In this document: positions 11,901 to 18,496 of the stretch, piece by piece
How the letters are laid out: every line of letters begins with the position of its first letter
Numbering within the stretch: position 1 is the first letter of the stretch
Assembly: GCA_021272165.1 (NCBI GenBank)
Contig: JAJSLK010000053.1
Span: 1-52,684, forward strand
Direction: 5' to 3'
DNA: 52,684 nt
From: Methylacidiphilales bacterium
Lineage (GTDB): Bacteria > Verrucomicrobiota > Verrucomicrobiia > Methylacidiphilales > UBA1321
Notes under the pieces: model-generated
The model's input: only the letters and a program-made list of their open reading frames with translations
What the model was told of the DNA's origin: nothing
Database searches by the model: none
Position numbers and translations under genes: made by a program

Positions 11901-14606
11901 TCCCTCAAACGAAATCGAGCCGCCCGGAGCTGCTGCCAGCATCACGTCCGCTGGAACATAGAAATTGCCGTTGCTGTTGACGATCGTCAGGTTTCCGAAC
12001 CCGTCGGCATTGACAAGGTCGGAAGAGAGGTCGAGCTCCGTATAGCCTGAGGCCGCAAAGGGATCTGTCACCTGGGGTCCGCCAGCGGACTGGAAAACAA
12101 TGTCGGCCGGGCCGGGCGAATAATTGGAATAGGCGCCATTGAGCAATGTTTCCCCCACGAAATTCAGCTTTAGGCTGCTGGAGGCCGGCACGGCGAGGGT
12201 AGATAGTATCGTCGGCAGGAACGAGGAATTGGCATAGGCCGATGATGACGCATCGTAGACGCTGGCCAGTGTACGTTGATAGGTTCCAGCAACCGTATTG
12301 CCGTAGAAGTTGCCGTTAAGGGTCATGGTGGGGGCGGTAATGGAAAGAGAACCGCCGTTGCCTCCCTGGAGGTAGCCCGCCTGATATTGTGAATCTTGCA
12401 GAAGGGAATTGGCGTAGCTCTGGCTGATGCCCCACTTCGCGGAAGTGGCCGTGTAACCGGTATAAATTCCATCATAGACACGGTTGGGCGTTGCGGCAGA
12501 AATATCGTAGACTTTTCCATCGGCGGCGACCTTGGTGGTCTGGACCACTCCACCCTGATAATTGATCCAGCCACCCGAAACATTGACGGTCGACCCGGCG
12601 TTCAAATTCACCGAGGTACCAGCGTTGAGGCTGACCGTGCCGCCGTTGGTGGTCAGTTCACCCACGTTGTGCTGCACCAGATTGACATAACCCGACACAT
12701 TGGCCAATGGCGTGCCGATCCAGGCCGTGCCGTCGTAAACACCGACATCGAGCAGATTCACGTAAATTGTCTGGCCTTCCAGCGGACCGTTCTGCTGCAG
12801 CGGCGAGTTTGCCAGCTCGCTGCTGAGCAATTGCGCGGCGACGATGTTCTCGGCCACCGACGCGGCGACATTCTCGGAACCCGATACGTCGATGGTCGCG
12901 CCATCATCCAGTGAAATCGACCCGCTGCTGTTGTAAAACGATTCCTGACCGTAAAGCAGAGCCCACTGGCCGGCGTTCAGCGTGACCCCCGAGCTGAGCG
13001 TTGCGCCGGTCAGGTTCACCACGGGCTGGCTGGCATTCGACGGGACAGAGGCGCTGGGGGCGAGCAAGAGTGAATCTGTCCCCATCTCGATTGACGAGCC
13101 CTGAATGTCCACCAGTGAGGAGAGGGCGAGTTCCGATCCGACCACCGTATCGGTCGTAGAGGAATCGCATGTCAGTTCAGTGGCACTGCCCGGGCCCAGC
13201 GTCACGGGGCCCGAGGCGGTGGGGTAAAAGCCCGTCGTGCCGTTGAAGCCGGATTTTCCGTTGAAAAATGACTCTGTATTGTAATCGGCCAGCAGGTCGA
13301 CCCGGCTGTTTAGGCTCACCGAGGTGGAGAGGTCGATCAATCCGAGCTGGTTGACTTGCTTGCCGGTTATTGTGACGTCGGCGCCTGGAGTCGGTTCGAT
13401 CTGGCCTGAGGAAGTCAGGGTCCCGATTAAGCCGACGTTGGTTGCGACGCCGCTGGAAGAATCAACCGCGCCGACATAGACATCGAGTCCGCGCAGGGTG
13501 GGGTCATTCGTGTCGTGCTCCTGGAAACCAACCTGAAGCCCCGCCGCCAGGATCGTCTGGCCATCTGGGGTGGAAATCGTGCCCGCGTTAGTGACGTTCG
13601 GCCCGACCAGGGCGATTTTTCCGCCGACATTGGTCGAACTGGCCGGACTGGTCAGTTGCGCCCCGGCCTCAACCATGACATCACCGTCGTGACCTGAAGC
13701 GGAAACCAGGCTCAGGTTTCCTGCCGAATCCACTTTGGCCACCGTGCCGGAGGTCGGTGCAGGCGCCGGAGTGAAGGCCGGCGTGGGCCCTTGCGTGCCG
13801 GCCGCGATGTTTGACTGGGAAAAGAGAAATTGCAGGTCTGGATTGTTGAGAAGTCCACGCGCGATCAGATTATCATTGATCGGCAACGAGGAAGCGACCA
13901 GCGCACCCACGTTGACCTGGGATGATCCGTCGAAAATAATGCCGTTCTGGTTGATAACATAGACCTGCCCCGGCGCCTGAATGGAGCCGAGGATTTGCGA
14001 GGGCGCAATTGATGCGGCGACTTTGTTAATAGCGACCCATTGAGCCACATCGGCCCCTCCCGCGCTCTGGTCGAAGTCGAGCGTGGTGTTTTTTCCGATA
14101 TTGAACGTCTGCCAGTTAAGCAGGGCCTGTTGTGCGGTCTGGGTAACGGTCACGGTAGTCTGCCCATTGCTGACGGATTGTGTCGGCGTCTTGGCGTTGA
14201 CCCATGTCGTTACCGGGTTCGCGACACCGGTACGGGCAAGGCCTGAGTCTGGCACCAATCCACCTGTGGCAAGTCCATTGGGTACCGAGCTGGTAATATT
14301 AAGTGCGGACGCACGCGCCGCACTTTGCGCGGCCTGTTGGGCCTGCAACGCCTTGAGCGAATTTTGCAAGGCAGCTTCCGCGTTCCGAGCCAGAACCGAG
14401 GTCTGCTCGGACTGATTGGTGGCGGCGGTTGCCGCTGTCGAAGTTTGCGAGGTCGTGGTGTTTGACGTGCTTCCATGTGATGTGGTGTTCATGCCAAGAC
14501 CGGTCAGTCGATTGGCGGCATGGACAGTCAAGCTCATGGCCAGAGCCAACACTCCGGCCATGAACGGCAGGCGCCTGATATCCGATAATGAACGCTTCCT
14601 TTTCAT
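2970..14606 (-). CDS. Giant two-partner-secretion exoprotein (TpsA, filamentous-haemagglutinin type, DUF3739)
   Basis: This 3,878-residue secreted protein is the predicted cargo of the TpsB translocator encoded at the head of the same operon. A basic signal segment (MKRKRSLSDIRRLPF, then a hydrophobic core ending VHA near residue 30) is followed by an Ala/Gln-rich linker. The TPS/haemagglutination-activity domain comes only at about residues 130-260; NWQTFNIGKNTTLDF and VYVINQNGIIFDGSSQVNVG are its hallmarks. The middle 3,300 residues are long Gly/Ser/Thr/Asn/Val repeats such as GGTV-LNAGT and GNLSIT, predicted to form a right-handed beta-helix. Around residues 3,630-3,760 a DUF3739-type region occurs (GGDISIFASGSVNVG, NGGNEIIWSTTGDIDAG, LIAPNGTVNAGDAGI), and the end reads DGPSIITVVVLGYGG. 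The start overlaps the preceding stop (ATGA). I see no toxin domain and no immunity gene, so an adhesin or surface-layer role is more likely than contact inhibition. The actual target is unknown. Confidence 0.93.
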   Translation of the reverse strand: MKRKRSLSDIRRLPFMAGVLALAMSLTVHAANRLTGLGMNTTSHGSTSNTTTSQTSTAATAATNQSEQTSVLARNAEAALQNSLKALQAQQAAQSAARASALNITSSVPNGLATGGLVPDSGLARTGVANPVTTWVNAKTPTQSVSNGQTTVTVTQTAQQALLNWQTFNIGKNTTLDFDQSAGGADVAQWVAINKVAASIAPSQILGSIQAPGQVYVINQNGIIFDGSSQVNVGALVASSLPINDNLIARGLLNNPDLQFLFSQSNIAAGTQGPTPAFTPAPAPTSGTVAKVDSAGNLSLVSASGHDGDVMVEAGAQLTSPASSTNVGGKIALVGPNVTNAGTISTPDGQTILAAGLQVGFQEHDTNDPTLRGLDVYVGAVDSSSGVATNVGLIGTLTSSGQIEPTPGADVTITGKQVNQLGLIDLSTSVSLNSRVDLLADYNTESFFNGKSGFNGTTGFYPTASGPVTLGPGSATELTCDSSTTDTVVGSELALSSLVDIQGSSIEMGTDSLLLAPSASVPSNASQPVVNLTGATLSSGVTLNAGQWALLYGQESFYNSSGSISLDDGATIDVSGSENVAASVAENIVAAQLLSSELANSPLQQNGPLEGQTIYVNLLDVGVYDGTAWIGTPLANVSGYVNLVQHNVGELTTNGGTVSLNAGTSVNLNAGSTVNVSGGWINYQGGVVQTTKVAADGKVYDISAATPNRVYDGIYTGYTATSAKWGISQSYANSLLQDSQYQAGYLQGGNGGSLSITAPTMTLNGNFYGNTVAGTYQRTLASVYDASSSAYANSSFLPTILSTLAVPASSSLKLNFVGETLLNGAYSNYSPGPADIVFQSAGGPQVTDPFAASGYTELDLSSDLVNADGFGNLTIVNSNGNFYVPADVMLAAAPGGSISFEGANIRIDGSLSAPGGTLAFIADDYSPYAIDSPGAGVTPPPDPTRGSFTLGAGASLSVAGLVVDDFSTTSSDETIPLATNGGTLSIKAFNADFAKGSLLDVSGGLLVNEAGAISYGNGGSLSILAGQDPNIAGLVGGQLTLDATLKGYSGATGSSLTVLAPLVQIGNSAAGVATIDPDHTLLLDPVFFNQGGFSSFTIEGLGEVAPNQSNTTDFLPAISISSGVTIDPVVSKWVATVEGNNVSLTPTLFPLASERTPANLSFDAVGVTSASGLEVRGDFVLGANAEIETDPTGKISIAGTTVDLLGDILAPGGAIIIAGAKDSTTQLFFDTLDPLVTVEIGSDSTLSTAGVVELTANAYGYTTGSVLAGGTISVTGNILAEKGAVIDVSGASGILDVSPTQVGSNSTGPSSPALIATRVDSSGGSITLTGGQELVSDATLLGGAGGPSAQGGSLTISSGLFATGLTTSTPLDATLDITQSLLAYSSFGIGNIVSVNGTTAGLGYFAADSFNTSGLDALTLAGTVQFSGPVTINANRSLAVGNSGIIYSDAAVNLIAPYVELGQAFQGPLTIQQQELPVFTDASGNPIAINPTYGGGSITVNAGSLIDVGNLSLQNIGNLNLVSTNGDIRGDGTLDVAGNISLTAGQIYPTTETTFTIAAYDHNGIAGSVTINGSGNRELPLSAGGTLNIFATDITQGGVLRAPIGTINLGSGVTGASPVDPLTGQSFDPTQNLTLPSGSITSVSAVDPVSGQDLTIPYGTILNGVSWIDPAGNDITTTGNGANAVPDKTINVSAANVTDQSGATIDISGGGDLYAYRFVSGTGGTNDILALTTSYAVIPGYSASYAPYYSSSDYANSTLGVGSQVYLSASSGLPAGVYTLLPARYALLPGASLITPTSTTPPVATTVQPDGSTVVSGYIFNGLDKTQTSSPLLTSFEVASQSVVKSRAEYDSYSANTFLGQNAVAQGISVRLPIDAGRLVLAATSTMTLQGTVSSETPKGGLGSQVDLASPDDILISGPNTDLSGVSSGTLVLDSSDLSAFGADSLLIGGYRTSTTEGTAVTVTTNNVTVDNSGAALTGPDVILTSNKTLTLDPDAEVEQSGSLSSSAETLILGNSSFAGSGDGVLLRVSSDASAQVGRVGVDSSTGPSLKIGAGATMTGTSLTLDSTSATVLDPTANLSGGTVSIDSGQINLVLDNSQPAAGLVLSSSALATLQASAQALSLLSYSSIDIYGSGEIGGVANNSGDYPIQSFALHAGEITGENGGTVTINADQVTLDDSGGGISSDVAPAPAGGLVVNAGIIQLGGGTGVNTLNLDGYAAVQLNASKGVILAATGATSVQDASGNPVNVKGIATLEMAGNLSITTPLIVGATGSDETIKTTGSITVASSGSTATVTGGLGGTLDLTGSSVTVNSNIVLPSGDISIEANGPGGNVVVGGRLDTGGVAQSFNDVTEYTSGGQISLASDRGSVILNSAGTITVAANAGGGDAGSLAISAPDGIFVHNGSLLGQGGTGGEGGAFSVDVGSIPGGSVQTLDSPLDSGGFTQSISIRDRTDANVLVDGTVKAASYTLSVDQGSITVTGTIDASDVAATDAAGNPIKVGGTIDLDASGSVTLTSGSELTVEGQNFSNAGKGGSITLEAGAYTSATAGQWVQNGTGYYDTATAAVDINGGTINLGVNAISAYAVANNISEADAIAHFQFLGDLSGTLQIEAPRTTDNTSVQVGSMLGSIKGASSITVVGNEVYLPADGVIDTTLSQIMSDGNTFLGMAGTTTAGYTAMYNAVFGNLDPSSKAVANIETGVEIDNPSGDLTLENDWDLSTFRFGPNGTPGVLTLRAAGNLIFDGSLSDGFTITDQMYDATLMTANTALPANLQSWSYNLVAGADLSAADFDRVLPDNETYDPATGLAVPGAAGGSVELGVFVSSLNGSVSTTDGQAAEPLDGDYQVIRTGTGNIDIATSGDVLLQNQFATIYTAGVQAPDIANFDTPVLSQSGLTTLYPAQYSMAGGNVTISAHGNIAHVTLNNNTGTVVIDSQKELPNNWLYRRGYVVQSTDPTAGTGVPGDFGTIKNGDIGSTTWWVDFSNFFEGVGALGGGDVTLNAGHDISDVDAVAPTNARVPYENAEGNLVAADQTIVELGGGNVVVSAGNDINAGVYYVERGQGTLEAGNGIITNYTRSPSTGALTSKDVIDDSNSWLPTTLFLGEGSFDVTAQNDLLLGPVSNPFLLPQGVNNTYWDKSYFSTYATTDAVDVASLTGTVTLRTEASPDTGIATPLLQVWLQDVDQMGSGSSATVANYQPWVKTTETSIVPFLTLDALQPSTLEATAFSGDIDLVGNLTLSPSPTGNISLLAAGSLNGLQPDGTSVVNDDTTWSSSTINLSDADPAAIPGIYSPYAYENEVGTNPAAAKTTGGQIRINGVNTSVSLNFSFINSLFAESGSTEGTYGVLQTKQELHASIDNLPLHANDLVPVRLYASDGDISGITLFAGKQTRVIAGQDITDISLYIQNDTADSISIVAAGRDILPYDANAPLLIDAQAAGNILDFGQGPLAGDIQISGPGTLEVLAGRNLNLGDGSHNSDGTGVGISSIGNDSNPVLPFAGADIVAAAGLDSSAGFDASQLNFANASHLGFIDLFLDPATGGVEAERYLPDLGSLLDLPTGDSDAQIWDAFNQLPTEKQDLLALDIFYLVLRDAGRDHNDPSSPGAGNYNAGYAAIKALFPGSAAGASWPGEGDLSLTSREIKTTNGGNISLLVPGGQLNVGLNVSGVQPLDQGILTEDGGDISIFASGSVNVGTSRIFTLNGGNEIIWSTTGDIDAGASSKTVQSAPPTRVLVDPQSGAVETDLSGLATGGGIGVLETVAGAPPSDVDLIAPNGTVNAGDAGIRASGNLNISAVQVLNAGNIQVGGKSTGVPTVVAPNVAGLTAASSAMGSTTSAADQAAQAARNQAAQENQPDDGPSIITVVVLGYGGNSENSDNPSF

Positions 14607-15355
14607 GGCTCGGTTCGCCCCGGTGGAGTGGCGGCAAGCGGCGTTTTGACGGAAGCCGCAGCCGTTACTGTCGCCGATGACGAGGATATGACTGGCGGTT
14701 GCCCCGGCGTAATGGTCTGATCGAGAAGCTTGTCCTTATAACCTTGAACAAGAGTTTCCAATTTCACACGACTGAGACCAACGAAAGGCTCCCTGGCCTC
14801 GATTGCCTCACCGAGGCCGAATTTTTCATAGCGTGTGAGGATCTCACTACCTGTCTTGTAAAGTTCCAGATTCTTGGCTTCGCGATCATCGACAGTTCGC
14901 TGAAGCAGGACGACTTGGAGAGCAAGTTTAGCGCGAGCATCTTCCCGGGCAGCCGCAAGCTGGGTCACCTGGTTGTAGGCATTCTTCCATTCGGCAAGCG
15001 ATTGATTGAGCCGGGCGATCTGTCCTGCCTGGTCGGTGACCTGGGCGTTTAGATCAGCGATTGATTTATCTGAAGTCGCTTTGTCATCGGCGCTTTGTTT
15101 CGTCAGCGTGGTGATTTGCGCATTAAAGGCGTCAACCTTGGCTTTCAGGTCGGCGGTGTCCTTATCGCTTCGGGCCTGGGCGGCCTGAAGAGTCACCAGT
15201 TGGTTCTGGGCATCGCGCAACTGGCCCATGGTGTTGCGCAAGGCGTCACGTAGACGGCTTTCGGTCGTGGCCGACTGATCGTCAGCCCGGAGCGTTCCCA
15301 TGAACAGGCTCGCTCCGACCACGACGGAAAGAAGAGAAATAAATTTGGAGTGCAT
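14603..15355 (-). CDS. Secreted coiled-coil protein, coupled to the giant exoprotein
   Basis: The product has 250 residues: a signal peptide (residues 1-24, ending LRADDQ), then a long heptad-rich coiled coil from about residue 30 to 165 (RLRDALRNTMGQLRDAQNQL at its start), then a Ser/Thr/Pro/Ala tail. It belongs to no family I recognise. Its TGA overlaps the ATG of the exoprotein gene (ATGA at 14603-14606), so translation of the two is probably coupled. Its own start lies 6 bp after the porin stop. A periplasmic holdase or tether for the 3,878-residue cargo, or a spacer across the periplasm, would fit the context, but that is inference. Confidence 0.8.
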   Translation of the reverse strand: MHSKFISLLSVVVGASLFMGTLRADDQSATTESRLRDALRNTMGQLRDAQNQLVTLQAAQARSDKDTADLKAKVDAFNAQITTLTKQSADDKATSDKSIADLNAQVTDQAGQIARLNQSLAEWKNAYNQVTQLAAAREDARAKLALQVVLLQRTVDDREAKNLELYKTGSEILTRYEKFGLGEAIEAREPFVGLSRVKLETLVQGYKDKLLDQTITPGQPPVISSSSATVTAAASVKTPLAATPPGRTEP

Positions 15356-15361
15356 AGGCGT

Positions 15362-17392
15362 TTAGAACTTGGCGTTGATGTCGAACTGAATGAGATCGTT
15401 CTTGTAAGTAGGCCCGGCCACGGCATCCGCGCTCATCCAGCGCAAACCCAGCCAGACTTGGGGAGAGAGGGCCAGATTGCCGCCGAGGGTGTAGCCCTTG
15501 AGATTGGTCCCGGCCAGGCTGCCGCCAAAATCGGAATCGGTGAAACCGTCGACCGTGGCGTCCGATTCAACGTAGCGATAACTCAGGGCCACATTCCAAT
15601 CCCACAACTCCTGCAGGGCAACCTTCCCGAGATTAAGTTTCACAATCCATCCGAGATTGCCCCCGGCAAAATCCGTGGGATCACCGCCATTGAAGTTGTT
15701 GGCCGGCCCCGGATCGCTGGCCGGACCGCCATTGATGATGGCGTTGCGGTCGAAGGCAAGGTTGTCAACAAACTCGCCGGTCAGCCACATGTGAAAGGGA
15801 TCGAACGCGCTGTAGTCGAGCTGCCCGGTCAAGGCCAGTTCGTGGAAAGGCGTGGCCAGTCCGTAATATTGAATCTCCGAACCGGCGGGCGGCGCGGGAT
15901 CGGTGAAATCGCGCAGGGCGATGTAGGTATTTCCGTTTTGGGCGAACGAGGGCCGGCTGTCGTCCGTATCGCCCACATCGGCGGTGGAACCAATCGGAAT
16001 GGGATCGGAAACCCGACCCTGGATATTCTCAAAGTAATAATAGGCCACTGCTCCTTTTGCGCTGAAATCCTTGTTGATCGTCCAATTGGTTCCAGCCTGA
16101 GCCGCTAACAGATACTTGTCCTCGCTGGTGAACTTGGCCGCCTGGTCCGTGGAGAAATTGAGGTCCGTATTGAAGACAGGAAAACCACCCGCAACGAAAA
16201 ACGGCGTTACGCTGTCGTTGATTTTGTAATGCGCCTGGACCACCGCGCCGTCGAAGGCCAGGTCGTCCGACCAGATCATGCTGGTGTGGAAAAACGGATT
16301 ATCGAAACGGCCGACGGTAAAGGACGCGCCCAGATTGGGCTGGCTGGTCATTTCATATCTGAGAAAAGCTCGATCGAGCCAGACCGCGTACTTGCTGAAG
16401 TTGCCGCCCTGCCCGGAATTGGCAGCGCCAAGGGTCTGATTTTCCGTGACCGGGGAATTATCAGCCCCGGTACCCAGTCGCATCCCCAGGGTAAAACCGT
16501 GGGTCAGATCAATCTCCGCGCCGATTCGCGCGCGCAACCGGAAACGGTTGCGGTCCTGGTCGACGTTATATTGCGGTACATTCCCGGAACCGAGGACGAA
16601 TCCGGAACCGGTGTTGATGGCGTTGAAATTGGTGAAGCTGCCAACGGCGTTGCCGGAGGGATAAAAATCCCCCTCGTAGCGAACCCGAATATCTCCGGTC
16701 ACGCGGAAGCGCTTCACCCAATCGGGAATATCTTCCTTGGCCGCAAAATCCTCATCCTTGGTCTGCTTCAATACATCCTGGGCGACCTCATCCCGAATCT
16801 GGTTTTTGACCACATCAGGGACATAGTTGACCTGCACGTCATCATCGGCTGGAGCCGCTGGAGCCGCTGGAGCTGGCGTCGGAGTGGGTGCGGTTTGAGC
16901 GGCCAGGGCACGCTCGGCCGCAGCCTGCGTCGATACTTGTTGAGCACGGGCCGAGTCAGCTTCCTGCTGTGCCTGCGTGATTAAACGATCACCAGCATCC
17001 TTGGTAATGACATGCTGGCTGACCAGCAGGTTGACCAGGTTCACCATCGCATTGGGCGACGGCGATGAGGAAAAGGTTGTCCCGGAAGAGGAAGGAGCCG
17101 CCTCAGATGACTGCACCGAGGACGTCGTCTCACCATTGCCGGTATCGCGTAATCCGGAGGCTTCCGCGCGAGGCGACAGGTTCGACACCATCTGGTCCAC
17201 CTCCGCCAGTGAAATTGGCGTCGGGGCCGGCAGCGGCAGATCGGCCGACGGATCGGGCATGGCGCTTTGCTGCGCGCGCAGCGGAAGCGTCAGCGCGACG
17301 GCAAGCATAAGAGCAGACCATGACAGACGCCATCGAACGAATGCCAATTGAAGGAATGAAAGGAAAGCTGTGATCATCGAACAAAAATTCAT
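15362..17392 (-). CDS. Putative outer-membrane porin of the TPS/TonB operon
   Basis: The product has 676 residues. A signal segment with a hydrophobic core (near residues 24-40, ending LPLRAQQ) is followed by a Pro/Ala-rich and coiled region to about residue 200. The remaining part is a beta-barrel typical of the 'putative porin' family: FRVTGDIRVRYEGDFYPSG, then RFRLRARIGAEIDLTHGFTL and many alternating strands, ending in a terminal phenylalanine (DINAKF), the usual BAM recognition residue. It starts at the ATG that overlaps the tonB stop (ATGA, 17389-17392). Its place between TonB and the exoprotein suggests that it serves the secretion system or its substrate rather than general diffusion. 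A TonB-dependent plug domain is not evident, so what TonB contacts is unclear. Confidence 0.85.
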   Translation of the reverse strand: MNFCSMITAFLSFLQLAFVRWRLSWSALMLAVALTLPLRAQQSAMPDPSADLPLPAPTPISLAEVDQMVSNLSPRAEASGLRDTGNGETTSSVQSSEAAPSSSGTTFSSSPSPNAMVNLVNLLVSQHVITKDAGDRLITQAQQEADSARAQQVSTQAAAERALAAQTAPTPTPAPAAPAAPADDDVQVNYVPDVVKNQIRDEVAQDVLKQTKDEDFAAKEDIPDWVKRFRVTGDIRVRYEGDFYPSGNAVGSFTNFNAINTGSGFVLGSGNVPQYNVDQDRNRFRLRARIGAEIDLTHGFTLGMRLGTGADNSPVTENQTLGAANSGQGGNFSKYAVWLDRAFLRYEMTSQPNLGASFTVGRFDNPFFHTSMIWSDDLAFDGAVVQAHYKINDSVTPFFVAGGFPVFNTDLNFSTDQAAKFTSEDKYLLAAQAGTNWTINKDFSAKGAVAYYYFENIQGRVSDPIPIGSTADVGDTDDSRPSFAQNGNTYIALRDFTDPAPPAGSEIQYYGLATPFHELALTGQLDYSAFDPFHMWLTGEFVDNLAFDRNAIINGGPASDPGPANNFNGGDPTDFAGGNLGWIVKLNLGKVALQELWDWNVALSYRYVESDATVDGFTDSDFGGSLAGTNLKGYTLGGNLALSPQVWLGLRWMSADAVAGPTYKNDLIQFDINAKF

Positions 17393-18069
17393 TGGGGTCG
17401 CTGCGCGTTAATGCCCAGGACGATGGGCATAGGCATGTCGGAGGGCGGCGGCTCAGGCAACGTGAGCCCGGTCAAAACCTGGTTCTTGAGAACTTCATCA
17501 ACCGACGGATCGCCGGAGGCGCCCCCCAGCTTCGCTTGTGTAATGCGGCCACTGCTGTCAGCCCAAACCATCACCTTGAGATGCAACCTGGCTTCGCGCG
17601 TTTTATCGTTGCGACGCAACGCCTCACCAATGGCATTCTGGACCTGCGCGGCATACCAGCCCCAGCGGCTGCCGCCATCACTTCCACCATATCCTCCGCC
17701 CCCACCGCCTCCACCAGCCAAACCAAAATCGGAAGGAGGACCACTGGCCACCGGACCGGGGGGGCCCGGCGGTTTGTCGAGAGGCTTCGGTTCGTCCCTG
17801 GGTTTCTGCTCGTTGGGTTTGACCGGCGGCTGCTCCACCATTTTTTGCTCGGGTGGAGGCGTCGGCTGGGAAGGCGGAGGAGGCAAAGGAGGAGGCGGTT
17901 CCAGATGGACCACAATCTCCTGCAACTGGCGCGGCTTGGTGGAATGGGTGGAAAAAGCGAAGAAGACCGCAACCGCAAAAACGGCCAAGATCGAGACGGC
18001 GATACCAACACCGATCACGATGCGGTAACGCTGAAAGAATCCCGGTCCTTCGTTGTCGCAGGCCTTCAT
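17389..18069 (-). CDS. tonB: TonB-like energy transducer
   Basis: The product has 226 residues. One N-terminal membrane helix (about residues 15-40) anchors it in the inner membrane. A strongly Pro-rich stretch follows (EPPPPLPPPPSQPTPPPEQ and later KP/PP repeats), then a Gly-rich hinge (GGGGGGGGYGGSDGG). The C-terminal domain (about residues 135-226) matches the TonB C-terminal fold (RLHLKVMVWADSSGRITQAK). TonB couples the ExbB/ExbD proton channel to outer-membrane proteins. The gene begins 3 bp after the exbD stop and overlaps the porin start by 4 bp, so it is a dedicated TonB of this operon. Family assignment is firm. The outer-membrane partner (porin, TpsB or something outside the operon) is not determined. 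Confidence 0.88.
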   Translation of the reverse strand: MKACDNEGPGFFQRYRIVIGVGIAVSILAVFAVAVFFAFSTHSTKPRQLQEIVVHLEPPPPLPPPPSQPTPPPEQKMVEQPPVKPNEQKPRDEPKPLDKPPGPPGPVASGPPSDFGLAGGGGGGGGYGGSDGGSRWGWYAAQVQNAIGEALRRNDKTREARLHLKVMVWADSSGRITQAKLGGASGDPSVDEVLKNQVLTGLTLPEPPPSDMPMPIVLGINAQRPQ

Positions 18070-18072
18070 CGG

Positions 18073-18486
18073 CTATTGTCCCTTAAGCGGTTTGGTGGCG
18101 AGGGCGACCTGGGAGATACCGAGCTTCGCGCAGACGTTGAGCACATCCATGATCCCCTGGTACTGGGCCGCGCGATCACCGCGCACCACGACGGGGAAAT
18201 CGGGCGTCTCGGCCTTTTGTTGCGTCAGGCGCTGTTCCAGTTCCGTCAGGCTCACCGGAACCGTGTTCAGGCAGATTTTCCCGTCATCGGCGACGGTGAT
18301 CGCCTGGATTTTTTTCTTGGCCTGGCTCGTCGCGGCGCTCTCCTTCGGCAGGTTCACCTTGAGTCCCTGCAATCCCGCCGTCGTCATGATGATGAAGATG
18401 AGCAGCAGCACGAGATAGAGATCGACCATCGGCGTGACGTTGATGTCGTCGTAGGCTTTCCCTTCGGTATCGGTGCGGATGGACAT
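18073..18486 (-). CDS. exbD: ExbD/TolR-type biopolymer transport protein
   Basis: The product has 137 residues. It has the standard ExbD plan: short cytoplasmic N-terminus, one membrane helix carrying the proton-conducting Asp (INVTPMVDLYLVLLLIFIIM; Asp near residue 22), and a periplasmic domain ending with the usual V-V-x-x-G-D/D-x-x-A-x-Y-x-x-I-M-D-V-L pattern (VVVRGDRAAQYQGIMDVLN). It lies 10 bp after the DUF2341-ExbB gene and 3 bp before tonB. With that fused ExbB it would form the proton channel that energises TonB. The start is the ATG at 18486. Confidence 0.92.
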   Translation of the reverse strand: MSIRTDTEGKAYDDINVTPMVDLYLVLLLIFIIMTTAGLQGLKVNLPKESAATSQAKKKIQAITVADDGKICLNTVPVSLTELEQRLTQQKAETPDFPVVVRGDRAAQYQGIMDVLNVCAKLGISQVALATKPLKGQ

Positions 18487-18496
18487 GGCGGTTTCC

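Noticed and set aside
2970-14606. Exoprotein as a contact-dependent inhibition (CdiA-like) toxin
   Set aside because: No VENN-type pretoxin motif, no toxin-like C-terminal domain and no small immunity gene downstream; the end is DUF3739.
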